A stretch of 64,000 nucleotides of DNA from Betaproteobacteria bacterium HGW-Betaproteobacteria-12 (GTDB lineage: Bacteria > Pseudomonadota > Gammaproteobacteria > Burkholderiales > Rhodocyclaceae): contig PHCU01000004.1 of the NCBI GenBank assembly GCA_002842345.1, forward strand, positions 1 to 64,000, in the 5' to 3' direction. The position numbers and the translations under genes were made by a program. Of this stretch, positions 18,631 to 28,741 are shown piece by piece; the stretch's first letter is position 1; each line of letters begins with the position of its first letter. The notes under the pieces were generated by a model that made no database searches, was not told the origin of the DNA, and saw only the letters and a program-made list of their open reading frames with translations.

Positions 18631-19434
18631 ATGACTGAACGATTCTCGAAGAGACACGGTTACCACCCAGCTCACAAAGCCGAAATTTCCGTGCGGCAGG
18701 ATGCGCCACATGAACTGCGTGGCATCGTTGTCCAGCTTGCATACGAGTGCGGCTTTCGGCCGAAAAGCCTTCGCCCTCTTGTGTGTCGCATTCTCAGAAA
18801 GCGTCCCGACCCGATCAATTGGTCTGAGTACCCAAACATCGACAACGAAGTGCGCGGCCTTGTTGATGATTGTGATTGGTATCAGGTGTACGACATCATC
18901 GAAGGGATCGCCGGCGCTATACGCGAGATGCCTTCCTCCTACGAAACAGAGAAGTTCGAGAGCGAGCTCAACGACTACTTCCTCGAAAATGGCATCGGTT
19001 GGAAATTGTCGAATGGCGTAGTCGAGATGCGTGGCCCGGAAATTTTCGAGGAAGTTGTCGGTACTGCTGAACGGGAACTTGAAACCAAATACTTCAGTAC
19101 TGCTAAGAATGAACTACATGAGGCGCTACGCGATTTGTCTCGGCGTCCTGTCTCCGATATAACCGGCGCGATACAGCATTCAATGGCCGCGCTCGAATGT
19201 GTGGCCCGCGAAGCTTGTGGTGACTCCAAGGCCAATCTCGGTGACATCATGAAGCGCTACCGCGATATTGTTCCTCGCCCCCTTGATGAGGCTATCGCGA
19301 AGACATGGGGTTACGCTTCGGAAAACGCACGCCATATCAGCGAGGGAAGAGCGCCAACGTTCGAGGAGGCTGAGTTGGTTGTCGGTGTTGTTGCAGCTCT
19401 CGCAACATACTTGGCGCGAAAACATGAGGCATAA
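18631..19434 (+). CDS. AbiJ N-terminal domain 4 (AbiJ_NTD4) family protein, putative phage-defence factor
   Basis: 267 aa. The N-terminal about 95 residues match the AbiJ_NTD4 pattern: MTERFSKRHGY, then DAPHELRGIVVQLAYECGF, LRPLVCRIL, and PINWSEYPNIDNEVRGLVDDCDWYQVYDIIE. The C-terminal helical half (FSTAKNELHEALRDLSRRPVSDITGAIQHSMAALECVAREA onward, ending ATYLARKHEA) resembles HEPN-type domains that pair with such N-termini. AbiJ-like proteins are linked to abortive infection. It is low-GC, unlike the flanking chromosome. An attC-like site overlaps its stop codon. Confidence 0.75.
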   Translation: MTERFSKRHGYHPAHKAEISVRQDAPHELRGIVVQLAYECGFRPKSLRPLVCRILRKRPDPINWSEYPNIDNEVRGLVDDCDWYQVYDIIEGIAGAIREMPSSYETEKFESELNDYFLENGIGWKLSNGVVEMRGPEIFEEVVGTAERELETKYFSTAKNELHEALRDLSRRPVSDITGAIQHSMAALECVAREACGDSKANLGDIMKRYRDIVPRPLDEAIAKTWGYASENARHISEGRAPTFEEAELVVGVVAALATYLARKHEA

Positions 19435-19497
19435 CCCTACAGGCCACCAGACGCAGAGCGATAAAGCCGCGCAGCGCCGGCGACCTCCACGTTGAGC
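19429..19497 (+). other. attC-like recombination site A (tentative)
   Basis: 69 bp from GCATAAC to GTTGAGC. The right core fits the integron consensus GTTRRRY exactly; the left core fits RYYYAAC at all but one position and its complement at 5 of 7. The interior contains the block GCGATAAAGCCGCGCAGCGCC, shared with site B at 20039-20126. It sits at the stop of the AbiJ-like gene, as cassette sites do. No integron integrase is in the window. Confidence 0.4.
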
Positions 19498-19516
19498 GTA
19501 CTAGGAGTTGTCCCGC

Positions 19517-20029
19517 ATGCCTGATATGTTCGAAGAAAGAAAGAAACAGGTACTTGCGCCAATTTTCTTCGAGGCCGGCGCGGCGCTATACGACTGTCAG
19601 ACCTTCGAATACGGCATCGCCTATTTGCTCTATCTGTTCTCGCGCCTTGGAGCCACTGGCCTAGATCCTGCCCACTGCGCTGCAATTCTGGACGACGAAG
19701 AGAAGAAGACTGCTGGCCAACTCGCTCAATTGCTTCAAAAGCATCTTCGCATCAGCGAAGACCTTGAGGAGGGACTTGCCAAGGCGCTGCGGGCGCGCAA
19801 TTGCTTAGTTCATCGCTTCCTCATTGATAACGTCGAACGAATGCTGGAGGTACGGGAGCACGATGCTCTGATAAAAGAAATCAGAGGTCTTCGCTCCACA
19901 GTCCAGAGATGCCAGAAGCAACTTGATCCGTTTGCGCGAGCTTTGGCCCAGTCCCTTGACGGGGCGTCTTTCGATATGTGGGCTTCCGAAGCGAAGGAAC
20001 AATTTCTCCGAGATACACGTGAGCATTAG
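19517..20029 (+). CDS. Small HEPN-motif protein in a cassette-like setting
   Basis: 170 aa, mostly helical, with no recognised family. The stretch LRARNCLVHRF (residues 91-101) holds R94-N95-xxx-H99, the RN-x3-H form of the HEPN ribonuclease active-site motif. It is preceded by helices typical of that fold. HEPN domains are common in toxins and phage-defence effectors; RNase activity here is inference. The start is the ATG at 19517, with AGGAG about 9 bp upstream, rather than the upstream TTG. It is flanked on both sides by attC-like sites and has the low GC of the island. Confidence 0.7.
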   Translation: MPDMFEERKKQVLAPIFFEAGAALYDCQTFEYGIAYLLYLFSRLGATGLDPAHCAAILDDEEKKTAGQLAQLLQKHLRISEDLEEGLAKALRARNCLVHRFLIDNVERMLEVREHDALIKEIRGLRSTVQRCQKQLDPFARALAQSLDGASFDMWASEAKEQFLRDTREH

Positions 20030-20038
20030 GAACAGTAC

Positions 20039-20126
20039 GCCCAACCCGGCGTGCGACCCTATTCGCTTCGCTCTCTGGACGCTGCGCGATAAAGCCGCGC
20101 AGCGCCCCTGACCATGAACGTTCTGC
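20039..20126 (+). other. attC-like recombination site B (tentative)
   Basis: 88 bp from GCCCAAC (a perfect RYYYAAC) ten bases after the stop of the HEPN-like gene to GTTCTGC (an imperfect right core). A perfect 9-bp stem CGCTGCGCG/CGCGCAGCG around an ATAAAGC loop lies inside. From GCGATAAAGC to ACGTT it matches site A with small changes. Confidence 0.4.
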
Positions 20127-20158
20127 CCCCTGGGTTCTCATATGAACTTGGCGGAAAC

Positions 20159-20440
20159 ATGAAAACCGTAACTCTTGATGTACGAGCGCCCGCCGATTCA
20201 ATGGCGGATTCTGCGCGCGCCTGAAAAACAGGAAAGCCTCGGAAAACTACGCGTATCAGCTTCGCCACGCCTGAGCTGCTTTGGCGGGTGCTGACTGAAA
20301 AACGATGGGAATTGCTCAAGGTGCTCTGCGGTGCGGGGCCAGCGCCCATTCGCGAAGCCCATAGCGCGGCGATACTCCAGAGACCAAACCCTTCATTCAG
20401 CGGACTGCGCGGCACCCGGCCGCCGTCCTGTGGAGGCTGA
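20159..20440 (+). pseudogene. Broken gene for an HVO_A0114-type HTH regulator (antitoxin-like)
   Basis: One frame reads MKTVTLDVRAPADSMADSARA, then an in-frame TGA at 20222-20224. It continues KTGKPRKTTRISFATPELLWRVL and TEKRWELLKVLCGAGPAPIREA before losing similarity. ISFATPELLWRVLTEKRWELL is characteristic of the HVO_A0114 family of small winged-helix DNA-binding proteins, often found beside toxin genes. The rest of the HTH is missing and replaced by unrelated sequence up to a stop at 20438-20440. So it is both interrupted and truncated. Confidence 0.72.
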
Positions 20441-20444
20441 CTTT
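20422..20444 (+). repeat. GCCGT-N10-CTGACTTT motif, copy 6 (right edge of the low-GC island)
   Basis: Exact match, spacer CCTGTGGAGG, spanning the end of the pseudogene frame. It is inverted relative to copy 5. The two edges share AAAAGTCAG at the outer end and ACGGCG at the inner end. Confidence 0.8.
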
Positions 20445-20487
20445 TGATCCAGCCCTGCTGGACGTTCGGATAACCCCCTATTCCGCC

Positions 20488-21600
20488 CTACTCCGCCCTA
20501 TGCTGCGCGCCAAGGTAGTCGCGCGTGCGCATCTCGATGAGGCGGCTGACGGTGCGGTGGAACTCGCCGGCCTGGGTGCCTTCGCGGTAGAGCTCGCCGG
20601 CCTCGCATTCGGCGGTCATGACGAGCTTGACCTTGTGGTCGTAGAAGATGTCGACCAGCCAGGTGAAGCGGCGCGCCTCGGAGGCCTGCTCGCGCGTCAT
20701 GCGCGGCACGCCGGAGAGGAACACGGTGTGGTAGCGGCGCGCGATCTCCAGATAGTCGTTCTGCGAGCGCGGCCCCATGCACAAGGTGGCGAAGTCGAAC
20801 CAGATGACGCCGATGGCGCGGCGCTTGACCGGCAGCTCGCGCTCGAGGATGTGCACCGGACGGTTATGGCCCTCGCCGCCTGACAGTTCGCGAAATGCGG
20901 CCTCCATCCTGGCCTCGCTCCTGGCGTCGGCCGGGACGTGATAGACCGCGGCCTTTTCCAGCGTGCGCAGTCGGTAGTCGATGCCGCCGTCGACTTCCAG
21001 CACGTCGAGCCGGTCCTTCAATAGCTGGATGGTGGGCAAGAAGTTGTGCCGCTGCAGGCCGTTGGGATAAAGGCCGTCGGGCGGGTAGTTGGACGTCAGG
21101 CAGAACACCACGCCGCGCTCGAACAGCGCCTCCATCAGGCGGCCGAGGATCATGGCGTCGGCGATGTCGGAGACGTGGAATTCGTCGAAGCACATCAGCC
21201 GCGTCTGGCGGGCGATGGCATCAGCGACCTTGAGCAGGGGATCGTCCTCGGCCTTGAGCGCGCGCAGGCGCTCGTGCACCTCGCGCATGAAGGCGTGGAA
21301 ATGCACGCGCCGCTTGCGCTGGTAGGGCACGGTGTCGAAGAAGCAGTCCATCAGCAGGCTCTTGCCGCGGCCGACGCCGCCCCACAGATAGGTGCCGCGC
21401 GGCAGCGGCGGATGCACGACCAGCTTGCGCAGCGTGCTGCGGCGCTGGTGCTTGAAGGCGACGAGTTCGTCGTAGAGGCGCTGCAGCCGCTCGGCGGCAG
21501 CCTGCTGGGCGGCATCGGGGATGATCTGGCGCGCCTTGAACTGGGCGTCCAGGGCGCGGAGCATGCCTTGCTTTTGGGAGCGTGGTGCGGGGGTGTTCAT
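20488..21600 (-). CDS. zapE: Cell division ATPase ZapE (AFG1 family)
   Basis: 370-aa AFG1-like P-loop ATPase. ZapE associates with the Z-ring and acts late in division in Enterobacteria. Walker A is GGVGRGKS (residues 74-81), followed by MDCFFDTV. HFHAFMREVHERL is family-typical, and Walker B is MCFDEFHVSDIADAM. The conserved LTSNYPPDGLYPNGLQR and a C-terminal WFDFATLC..SQNDYLEIA region are present. It is the last gene of the odh-lpd side of the TCA block, which is a common arrangement in this group. The gap to lpd holds a hairpin repeat. Confidence 0.94.
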   Translation of the reverse strand: MNTPAPRSQKQGMLRALDAQFKARQIIPDAAQQAAAERLQRLYDELVAFKHQRRSTLRKLVVHPPLPRGTYLWGGVGRGKSLLMDCFFDTVPYQRKRRVHFHAFMREVHERLRALKAEDDPLLKVADAIARQTRLMCFDEFHVSDIADAMILGRLMEALFERGVVFCLTSNYPPDGLYPNGLQRHNFLPTIQLLKDRLDVLEVDGGIDYRLRTLEKAAVYHVPADARSEARMEAAFRELSGGEGHNRPVHILERELPVKRRAIGVIWFDFATLCMGPRSQNDYLEIARRYHTVFLSGVPRMTREQASEARRFTWLVDIFYDHKVKLVMTAECEAGELYREGTQAGEFHRTVSRLIEMRTRDYLGAQHRAE

Positions 21601-21637
21601 GGTGATGCAATTTTACCTGCGGCCTTGTGCCCGGCGG

Positions 21638-21672
21638 AAATCCCCCTTCCGTCCCCCTTTTCCAAAGGGGGA
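21638..21672. repeat. AAATCCCCC...CAAAGGGGG inverted repeat between lpdA and zapE
   Basis: Arms CCCCCTTT and AAAGGGGG with a leading AAATCCCCC. The same family is inserted in frame inside odhB (23974-24009) and nested in the repeat before bioF (about 55949-55991). Confidence 0.8.
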
Positions 21673-21682
21673 GACCAGGCCA

Positions 21683-23107
21683 TCAGAAGTGCAGCGGGCG
21701 CTTGTCGACGGCGAGGGCGGTTTCGTGCATGACTTCGGACAGCGTCGGATGGGCATGCACGATGCGGGCGATGTCTTCCGAGCTGGCGTGGAACTCCATG
21801 GCGACGACGGCCTCCGAAATGAGCTCGGAGGCATTGGTGCCGATGATGTGCACGCCGAGGATGCGGTCAGTCTTCGCATCGGCCAGCATCTTGACGAAGC
21901 CGGTGGTGTCGCCCTGCCCAAGGGCACGGCCGTTCGCGGCGAAGGGAATCTGGCCAGCGCGGTAGTCGATGCCGGCGCTTTTCAACTGCTGCTCGGTCTT
22001 GCCCACCCAGGCGATCTCGGGATGCGTGTAAATGACCCACGGCACGGCGTCGTAGTTGCAGTGGCCGGCCTGGCCGGCGATCAGCTCGGCAACCATGACG
22101 CCCTCTTCCATGCCCTTGTGCGCCAGCATGGGGCCGCGCACGACGTCGCCCACCGCCCAGACGCCGGGGAGGTAGCTGCGGCAATGCTCGTCGACATCGA
22201 CGCGACCACGATCGTCCAGCTTGAGGCCGACGGCCTCGCAGCCGAGACCCTCGGTATTCGGCACGCGGCCGACCGAGACGATGAGGCGGTCGCATTCGAG
22301 GACATGGTTGTCGTCGCCGGACTCGTATTCAACGGTGACGCCCTTCTTTCCGACTTTCACGGCGGTGATGTTGGCGCCGAGCTGGATGTCGAGGCCCTGC
22401 TTCTGGGTAAACACCTTCCAGGCCTCCTTGGCGACGGCGGCATCGGCTGCGGCAAGGAAATCCGGCAGAGCTTCGAGGATGGTTACCTGGGCGCCGAGGC
22501 GCTTCCAGACGCTGCCCAGCTCCAGGCCGATGACGCCGGCGCCGATGACGCCGAGGCGCTTGGGCACGGCATCGAAGGCGAGCGCGCCGACGTTGTCGCA
22601 CACCAGCTTGTTGTCGACCGGCACGCCGTCGAGGTGGCGCGGGCGCGAACCGGTGGCGACGATGACATGCTTCGCCGTGACGACCTCGCCGGCGACGTCG
22701 ACTTCCCAGGCGTCCTCGCCGCCGCCAACGAACTTGCCGTGGCCGGGCAGCAGCGTGACCTTGTTCTTCTTGAACAGGCCCTTGATGCCGCCGGTGAGCT
22801 GCGTGACGATGTTGTCCTTGCGCTTGACCATCGTCTTGACGTCGATCTTGACGTCGTCGGCGGTGATGCCGTGCATGACGAAGCCGTGGCGCGCGTTGTC
22901 GAAATGCTCTGAGGACTGCAGCAGCGCCTTGGAGGGAATGCAGCCGACGTTGAGGCAGGTGCCGCCGAGGCGCACCTCGCCCTTCGGGTCGTCGTAGGCC
23001 TCGGATTCGACGCAGGCGGTGGAAAAGCCGAGCTGCGCGGCGCGGATGGCGGCGATATAGCCGCCGGGGCCGCCGCCGATGACTACGACATCGAATTGCT
23101 TAGCCAT
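21683..23107 (-). CDS. lpdA: Dihydrolipoyl dehydrogenase (E3) of the 2-oxoglutarate dehydrogenase complex
   Basis: 474-aa flavoprotein disulfide reductase that reoxidises the lipoyl group of E2 with NAD+. The FAD-binding [17 protein letters not shown] is at residues 11-27. The redox-active pair is in [13 protein letters not shown] (Cys51, Cys56) and the NAD-binding [17 protein letters not shown] lies mid-chain. The C-terminal catalytic HAHPTLSE is present. The ATG at 23107 ([13 protein letters not shown]) is chosen over an upstream in-frame start. It is third in odhA-odhB-lpd; the gap upstream is a 71-bp hairpin repeat. Confidence 0.96.
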   Translation of the reverse strand: MAKQFDVVVIGGGPGGYIAAIRAAQLGFSTACVESEAYDDPKGEVRLGGTCLNVGCIPSKALLQSSEHFDNARHGFVMHGITADDVKIDVKTMVKRKDNIVTQLTGGIKGLFKKNKVTLLPGHGKFVGGGEDAWEVDVAGEVVTAKHVIVATGSRPRHLDGVPVDNKLVCDNVGALAFDAVPKRLGVIGAGVIGLELGSVWKRLGAQVTILEALPDFLAAADAAVAKEAWKVFTQKQGLDIQLGANITAVKVGKKGVTVEYESGDDNHVLECDRLIVSVGRVPNTEGLGCEAVGLKLDDRGRVDVDEHCRSYLPGVWAVGDVVRGPMLAHKGMEEGVMVAELIAGQAGHCNYDAVPWVIYTHPEIAWVGKTEQQLKSAGIDYRAGQIPFAANGRALGQGDTTGFVKMLADAKTDRILGVHIIGTNASELISEAVVAMEFHASSEDIARIVHAHPTLSEVMHETALAVDKRPLHF

Positions 23108-23123
23108 GGTAAAACCCTTTCTC

Positions 23124-23194
23124 ACCACAGAGACACAGAGGCACAGAGAGATTCATGGAGAAAAGATTTCTCTGTGTCTCTGTGCCTCTGTGGT
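23124..23194. repeat. ACCACAGAGACACAGAGG inverted repeat between odhB and lpdA
   Basis: Arms of about 26 bp (23124-23149 and 23169-23194) match at all but two positions and enclose a short A-rich loop. This could be an mRNA stability or attenuation hairpin within the operon. No other copy of this family is in the window. Confidence 0.85.
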
Positions 23195-23203
23195 TAATGG
23201 TTC

Positions 23204-24463
<1,260 letters not shown>

Positions 24464-24484
24464 TATTCTCTCCGCTTATGCGTA

Positions 24485-27319
24485 TCACTTCTTCGTTCCG
24501 AGGGCCTCGTTGACGAGGTCTTTCTGTTGTTCCATGTGCTTGGCGGCATAGCCGACCGCGGGCGAGGCTGAAGCCGGCCGCGACACCACCTTGAGTTCCT
24601 GGCCCTTGCGCAGGACGGCGACCAGGCGATGCGCCTTGGCGTACCAGGCGCCCTGGTTGAGCGGCTCTTCCTGGCACCACACGAGTTCCTTGGCGTTGGG
24701 GTAGCGCTTCAGCTCGTCGGCAAAGCGCCGATCGTCGAACGGATACAGCTGCTCGATGCGCAGCAACGCGACGTTGCCGATCTTGCGCTCGCGTCGCGCC
24801 GCCAGCAGGTCGAAGTAGACCTTGCCGGCGCAGGCGACGACGCGTTTCACCTTCTTCGTATCGATCTCGTCGATCTCGCCGATGACGGTGTTGAAGGTGT
24901 CGTTGGCGATGTCCTCGAGCGTGGTCGCGGCGTCCTTGTGGCGCAGCAGGGACTTGGGCGTGAACACGATGAGCGGCTTGCGCTGCTTGCGCAGCATCTG
25001 CCGGCGCAGCAGGTGGTACATCTGGCCGGCGCTGGAGGGCATGCAGACCTCCCAGTTGAACTCCGCCGACAACTGCATGTAGCGCTCGAGGCGTCCGGAG
25101 GAGTGCTCCGGCCCCTGCCCCTCGTAGCCGTGCGGCAGCAGCATCACGAGGCCGCAGCCGCGCCCCCACTTCGCCTCGCCGGAGGAGAGGAACTGGTCGA
25201 TGACGACCTGGGCGCCGTTGGCGAAATCGCCGAACTGCGCCTCCCAGACCACCAGCTCGTTGGGGCTGGCGGTGGCGAAGCCGTACTCGAAGGCCAGCAC
25301 GGCCTCCTCGGAGAGGACGGAGTCGAAGCAATGGAACCAGCCCTGCTTCTCCTGGATGTGGGCAAGCGGCCAGTAGCTGCCTTCGTCCCATCTCTCGCGG
25401 TTCTGGTCGTGCAGCGTGGCGTGGCGGTGGAAGAAGGTGCCGCGCGCAATGTCCTCGCCGGACAGGCGCACGTTGAAGCCGGCGGCGAGCAGCGTCGCAT
25501 AGGCGAGGTTCTCGCCCATGCCCCAGTCGACCGGCAGCTTGCCCTCGCCCATCGCCCGGCGGTCGTCGATGATCTTCTGCACGCGGGAATGCAGCGTGAA
25601 GTTCTCCGGGATGGCGGTAAGCCGCGCCGCGATGCGCTTGAGCTCCTTCATCGGCACGGTGGTGTCGCACTTCTCCGTGTAGGGCACGTTGATGTGCGGC
25701 CGCCAGTCGATGGCGAACTTGCTGTGGTAGTCGGTGATGACGGGATCGATGAGGTGGCGGCCCTCGTCGAGCGCGGCACGGTAGTCCTTGATCATCTGAT
25801 CGGCGTCGCCTGCCGCGATGACGCCCTGCGTCTCCAGTTTGTCGGCATACAGCTTGCGCGTGCCCTGATGCTGGGCGATCTTCTTGTACATGAGCGGCTG
25901 GGTGACCATCGGCTCGTCCTGCTCGTTGTGGCCGAGCTTGCGGAAGCAGACGATGTCCACCACGACGTCCTTGCTGAATTCCTGGCGGAACTCCATGGCA
26001 ATTTGGGTCACGAGCGCCACCGCCTCAGGATCGTCGCCGTTCACGTGGAAGATCGGCGCCTCGACCATCTTGAAGAGATCGGTGCAGTAGAGCGAGGAGC
26101 GGTAGTCGCGCAGGTCGGAGGTGGTGAAGCCGATCTGGTTGTTCACGATCAGGTGCACCGTGCCACCGGTGCCGAAGCCGCGCGTCTGCGAGAAGTTGAG
26201 CATTTCCTGGTTGACGCCCTGGCCGGCCACCGCGGCATCGCCGTGGATCAGCACCGGCAGCGCTTCGGCCTTGCCGTTCGGGCCGCGGCGCACCTGGCGC
26301 GCATACACCGAGCCGGCAACGACGGGATTGACGATTTCCAGGTGGGAAGGGTTGAAGGCCAGGGTCAGGTGCATCGGGCCTGCCGGGGTGGCGACGTCCG
26401 AGGAATAGCCCATGTGGTACTTCACGTCGCCGGCGGAGAGCACGCTGGCCTTCTTGCCCTCGAACTCCTCGAACAGCATGCCGGGCTGCTTGCCGAGGGT
26501 GTTCACCAACACGTTGAGGCGGCCGCGGTGGGCCATGCCGATGACCATTTCCTGCACGCCGACCGTGCCGGCAGTGCGGATGAGCTGGTCCATGGCGAGG
26601 ATGAGCGATTCGCTGCCCTCGAGGGAAAAACGTTTTTGCCCGACGTAGCGGGTATGCAGGTAGCGCTCCAGCGTCTCGGCCTGGGTGATCTGGCGCAGAA
26701 AGCGCTTTTTGTCGTCGGCGCCGTAGCCGGGCGCGGAGCGGACGGGTTCCAGCCGGGCCTGGATCCAGCGCTTCTGCGCAACGTCGGAAAGGTACATGTA
26801 CTCGGCGCCGATGGTGCCGCAATAGGTCTGACGCAACGCCTCGAGGATCTCGCGCAGCGTGGCCTGCTCGGGCGCTGCGGCGAAGCTGCCGGTGGCGAAG
26901 ACATGGCCGAGGTCGGCCTCGGTGAAACCGTAGTGGGCCGGATCCAGTTCCGGGATCGCCGGACGCTCGATGCGCTTGAGCGGATCGAGCTGTGCCCAGC
27001 GGTTGCCGAGGAAGCGGTAGGCATTGATGAGCTGCAGGACGGCGACCTGCTTCTGCTCGGTGCCGGTGACTGAGCCGGCCGTAGCAGCGCGCAGCGTGCC
27101 GAGCTTGGCGCGCTGCGCAAACGAGGCGATGACCGGGGCGTGGGCGACGTCGCGGCCGCCGTTGGCGCCAGGCAGGTTCTGCAGGCGGTCGAAATAATCG
27201 CGCCAGACGTCGGTGACGGACGCGGGATTCTCAAGATAGGACTCGTAGAGCTCTTCGATGAAGGGCGCGTTGGCGCCGAAGAGGTAGGAGTTGCCTTGCA
27301 TCTGCTTCATCACGCTCAT
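24485..27319 (-). CDS. odhA: 2-oxoglutarate dehydrogenase E1 component
   Basis: 944-aa thiamine-diphosphate enzyme that decarboxylates 2-oxoglutarate and succinylates the lipoyl arm of E2. The N-terminal region (SYLFGANAPFIEELYESYLENPASVTDVWRDYF) is the usual E2-binding segment. The catalytic core includes GMAHRGRLNVLVN, the TPP-binding GDAAVAGQGVNQE...VNNQIGFTT, and LLPHGYEGQGPEHSSGRLERYMQL. Length is normal (about 940). It is the first gene of odhAB-lpd-zapE. The gap to gltA upstream is a repeat of palindromic GGAGTGAGG type. Confidence 0.97.
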   Translation of the reverse strand: MSVMKQMQGNSYLFGANAPFIEELYESYLENPASVTDVWRDYFDRLQNLPGANGGRDVAHAPVIASFAQRAKLGTLRAATAGSVTGTEQKQVAVLQLINAYRFLGNRWAQLDPLKRIERPAIPELDPAHYGFTEADLGHVFATGSFAAAPEQATLREILEALRQTYCGTIGAEYMYLSDVAQKRWIQARLEPVRSAPGYGADDKKRFLRQITQAETLERYLHTRYVGQKRFSLEGSESLILAMDQLIRTAGTVGVQEMVIGMAHRGRLNVLVNTLGKQPGMLFEEFEGKKASVLSAGDVKYHMGYSSDVATPAGPMHLTLAFNPSHLEIVNPVVAGSVYARQVRRGPNGKAEALPVLIHGDAAVAGQGVNQEMLNFSQTRGFGTGGTVHLIVNNQIGFTTSDLRDYRSSLYCTDLFKMVEAPIFHVNGDDPEAVALVTQIAMEFRQEFSKDVVVDIVCFRKLGHNEQDEPMVTQPLMYKKIAQHQGTRKLYADKLETQGVIAAGDADQMIKDYRAALDEGRHLIDPVITDYHSKFAIDWRPHINVPYTEKCDTTVPMKELKRIAARLTAIPENFTLHSRVQKIIDDRRAMGEGKLPVDWGMGENLAYATLLAAGFNVRLSGEDIARGTFFHRHATLHDQNRERWDEGSYWPLAHIQEKQGWFHCFDSVLSEEAVLAFEYGFATASPNELVVWEAQFGDFANGAQVVIDQFLSSGEAKWGRGCGLVMLLPHGYEGQGPEHSSGRLERYMQLSAEFNWEVCMPSSAGQMYHLLRRQMLRKQRKPLIVFTPKSLLRHKDAATTLEDIANDTFNTVIGEIDEIDTKKVKRVVACAGKVYFDLLAARRERKIGNVALLRIEQLYPFDDRRFADELKRYPNAKELVWCQEEPLNQGAWYAKAHRLVAVLRKGQELKVVSRPASASPAVGYAAKHMEQQKDLVNEALGTKK

Positions 27320-27331
27320 GACTGGAATCTC

Positions 27332-27408
27332 TGTGAGGAGGGAGGAGTGAGGGGTGAGGAGAAAGGCGCGTGGGTTCTACCCCTCACTCCTCCCACCTCA
27401 CTCCTCAC
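27332..27408. repeat. GTGAGGAG...CTCCTCAC inverted repeat between gltA and odhA
   Basis: Purine-rich arm (27332-27360) and pyrimidine-rich arm (about 27380-27408) are near complements with small gaps. They fill the gltA-odhA gap and are the only copy of this type in the window. Confidence 0.75.
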
Positions 27409-27413
27409 CAAAT

Positions 27414-28706
27414 TCAGCGCTTGTCCATGGCAATCACGTCGCGCTGGGTGGCGCCGGTAAACAGCTGGCGCGGACGGCCAATCTTCTGCTCCGGATCGCC
27501 GATCATCTCGTTCCACTGGGCGATCCAGCCGACGGTGCGCGCCATGGCGAAGATGCCGGTGAACAGCTTGACGGGTATGCCCAGCGCGCGCTGCACGATG
27601 CCGGAATAGAAATCGACGTTCGGATAGAGTTTCTTGCTGATGAAGTAGTCGTCCTCCAGGGCGATCTTCTCCAGCGCGATCGCCAGCTTGAAGAGGCGGT
27701 CGTCCTGCAGGCCGAGTTCGTTCAGCACTTCGTGGCAGGTCTCGCGCATCAGTTTGGCGCGTGGGTCGAAGTTCTTGTACACGCGGTGGCCGAAGCCCAT
27801 CAGCTTGAAGGGGTCGTCCTTGTCCTTGGCGCGCTTGATGAATTCGCCGACGCGGGACACGTCGCCGATTTCCTCGAGCATGTTGAGGCAGGCCTCGTTG
27901 GCGCCGCCGTGCGCCGGACCCCACAGGCAGGCGATGCCGGAGGAAATGCAGGCGAAGGGATTGGCGCCGGAGGAGCCGGCCAGGCGCACTGTCGAGGTGG
28001 AGGCGTTCTGCTCGTGGTCGGCGTGCAGGATGAGGATGCGGTCGAGCGCACGCACCAGCACCGGGTTCGGCTCGTACTTCTCGCACGGCGTGCCGAACAT
28101 CATGTGCATGAAGTTGGCCGTGTAGGACAGATCATTGCGCGGATACATGAACGGCTGGCCGGCGTTGTACTTGTAGGCCATGGCGGTGATGTTGGGCAGC
28201 TTGGCGATCAGCCGGTGCGCCGAGACAGTGCGGTGATACTCGTCGCTGATATCCATGGCCTCGTGATAGAAGGCGGACAGCGCGCCGACCACGCCGACGA
28301 GGATGGCCATCGGATGCGCATCGCGGCGGAAGCCGCTGTAGAAGCGCGTCAGCTGGTCATGCACCATCGTGTGGTTCTTGATGATGCTGTCGAACTCGCC
28401 TTTCTGTTTCGCGTTAGGCAGTTCGCCATGCAGGATCAGGTAGGCCACCTCGAGGAAGTCGCACTTCATCGCCAGTTGCTCGATCGGATAGCCGCGATAG
28501 AGCAGCACCCCTTCGTCGCCGTCGATATAGGTGATGTCGGACTTGCAGGCAGCCGTGGACACGAAGCCCGGATCGAAGGTGAACATGCCGGTCTTGGCAT
28601 ACAGCGAGCGAATGTCGATCACATCGGGTCCGATGCTGCCGCTGTAGATGGGCAGGTCGATGGACTTGCCGTCGACGTTCAGCGTTGCGTTGCGTTGTTT
28701 ATCCAT
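27414..28706 (-). CDS. gltA: Citrate synthase (type II)
   Basis: 430-aa TCA entry enzyme condensing oxaloacetate and acetyl-CoA. Conserved blocks are [25 protein letters not shown] near the N-terminus, the catalytic His in [24 protein letters not shown], and the catalytic Asp in YPNVDFYSG. Length fits the hexameric NADH-regulated type II enzymes of Gram-negatives. I take the ATG at 28706 ([11 protein letters not shown]), preceded by GGGGATG, as the start. An in-frame GTG/ATG overlaps the sdhE stop (28742-28745) and could allow coupling. It is co-oriented with sdhCDAB-sdhE. Confidence 0.96.
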   Translation of the reverse strand: MDKQRNATLNVDGKSIDLPIYSGSIGPDVIDIRSLYAKTGMFTFDPGFVSTAACKSDITYIDGDEGVLLYRGYPIEQLAMKCDFLEVAYLILHGELPNAKQKGEFDSIIKNHTMVHDQLTRFYSGFRRDAHPMAILVGVVGALSAFYHEAMDISDEYHRTVSAHRLIAKLPNITAMAYKYNAGQPFMYPRNDLSYTANFMHMMFGTPCEKYEPNPVLVRALDRILILHADHEQNASTSTVRLAGSSGANPFACISSGIACLWGPAHGGANEACLNMLEEIGDVSRVGEFIKRAKDKDDPFKLMGFGHRVYKNFDPRAKLMRETCHEVLNELGLQDDRLFKLAIALEKIALEDDYFISKKLYPNVDFYSGIVQRALGIPVKLFTGIFAMARTVGWIAQWNEMIGDPEQKIGRPRQLFTGATQRDVIAMDKR

Positions 28707-28741
28707 GTCTGCATCCCCATTAAAACGTTGAAACTCTCCCA

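Noticed and set aside
20281-20300. Extra motif copy near CTGACTGA in the pseudogene
   Set aside because: No GCCGT at the fixed distance, and the last bases differ.
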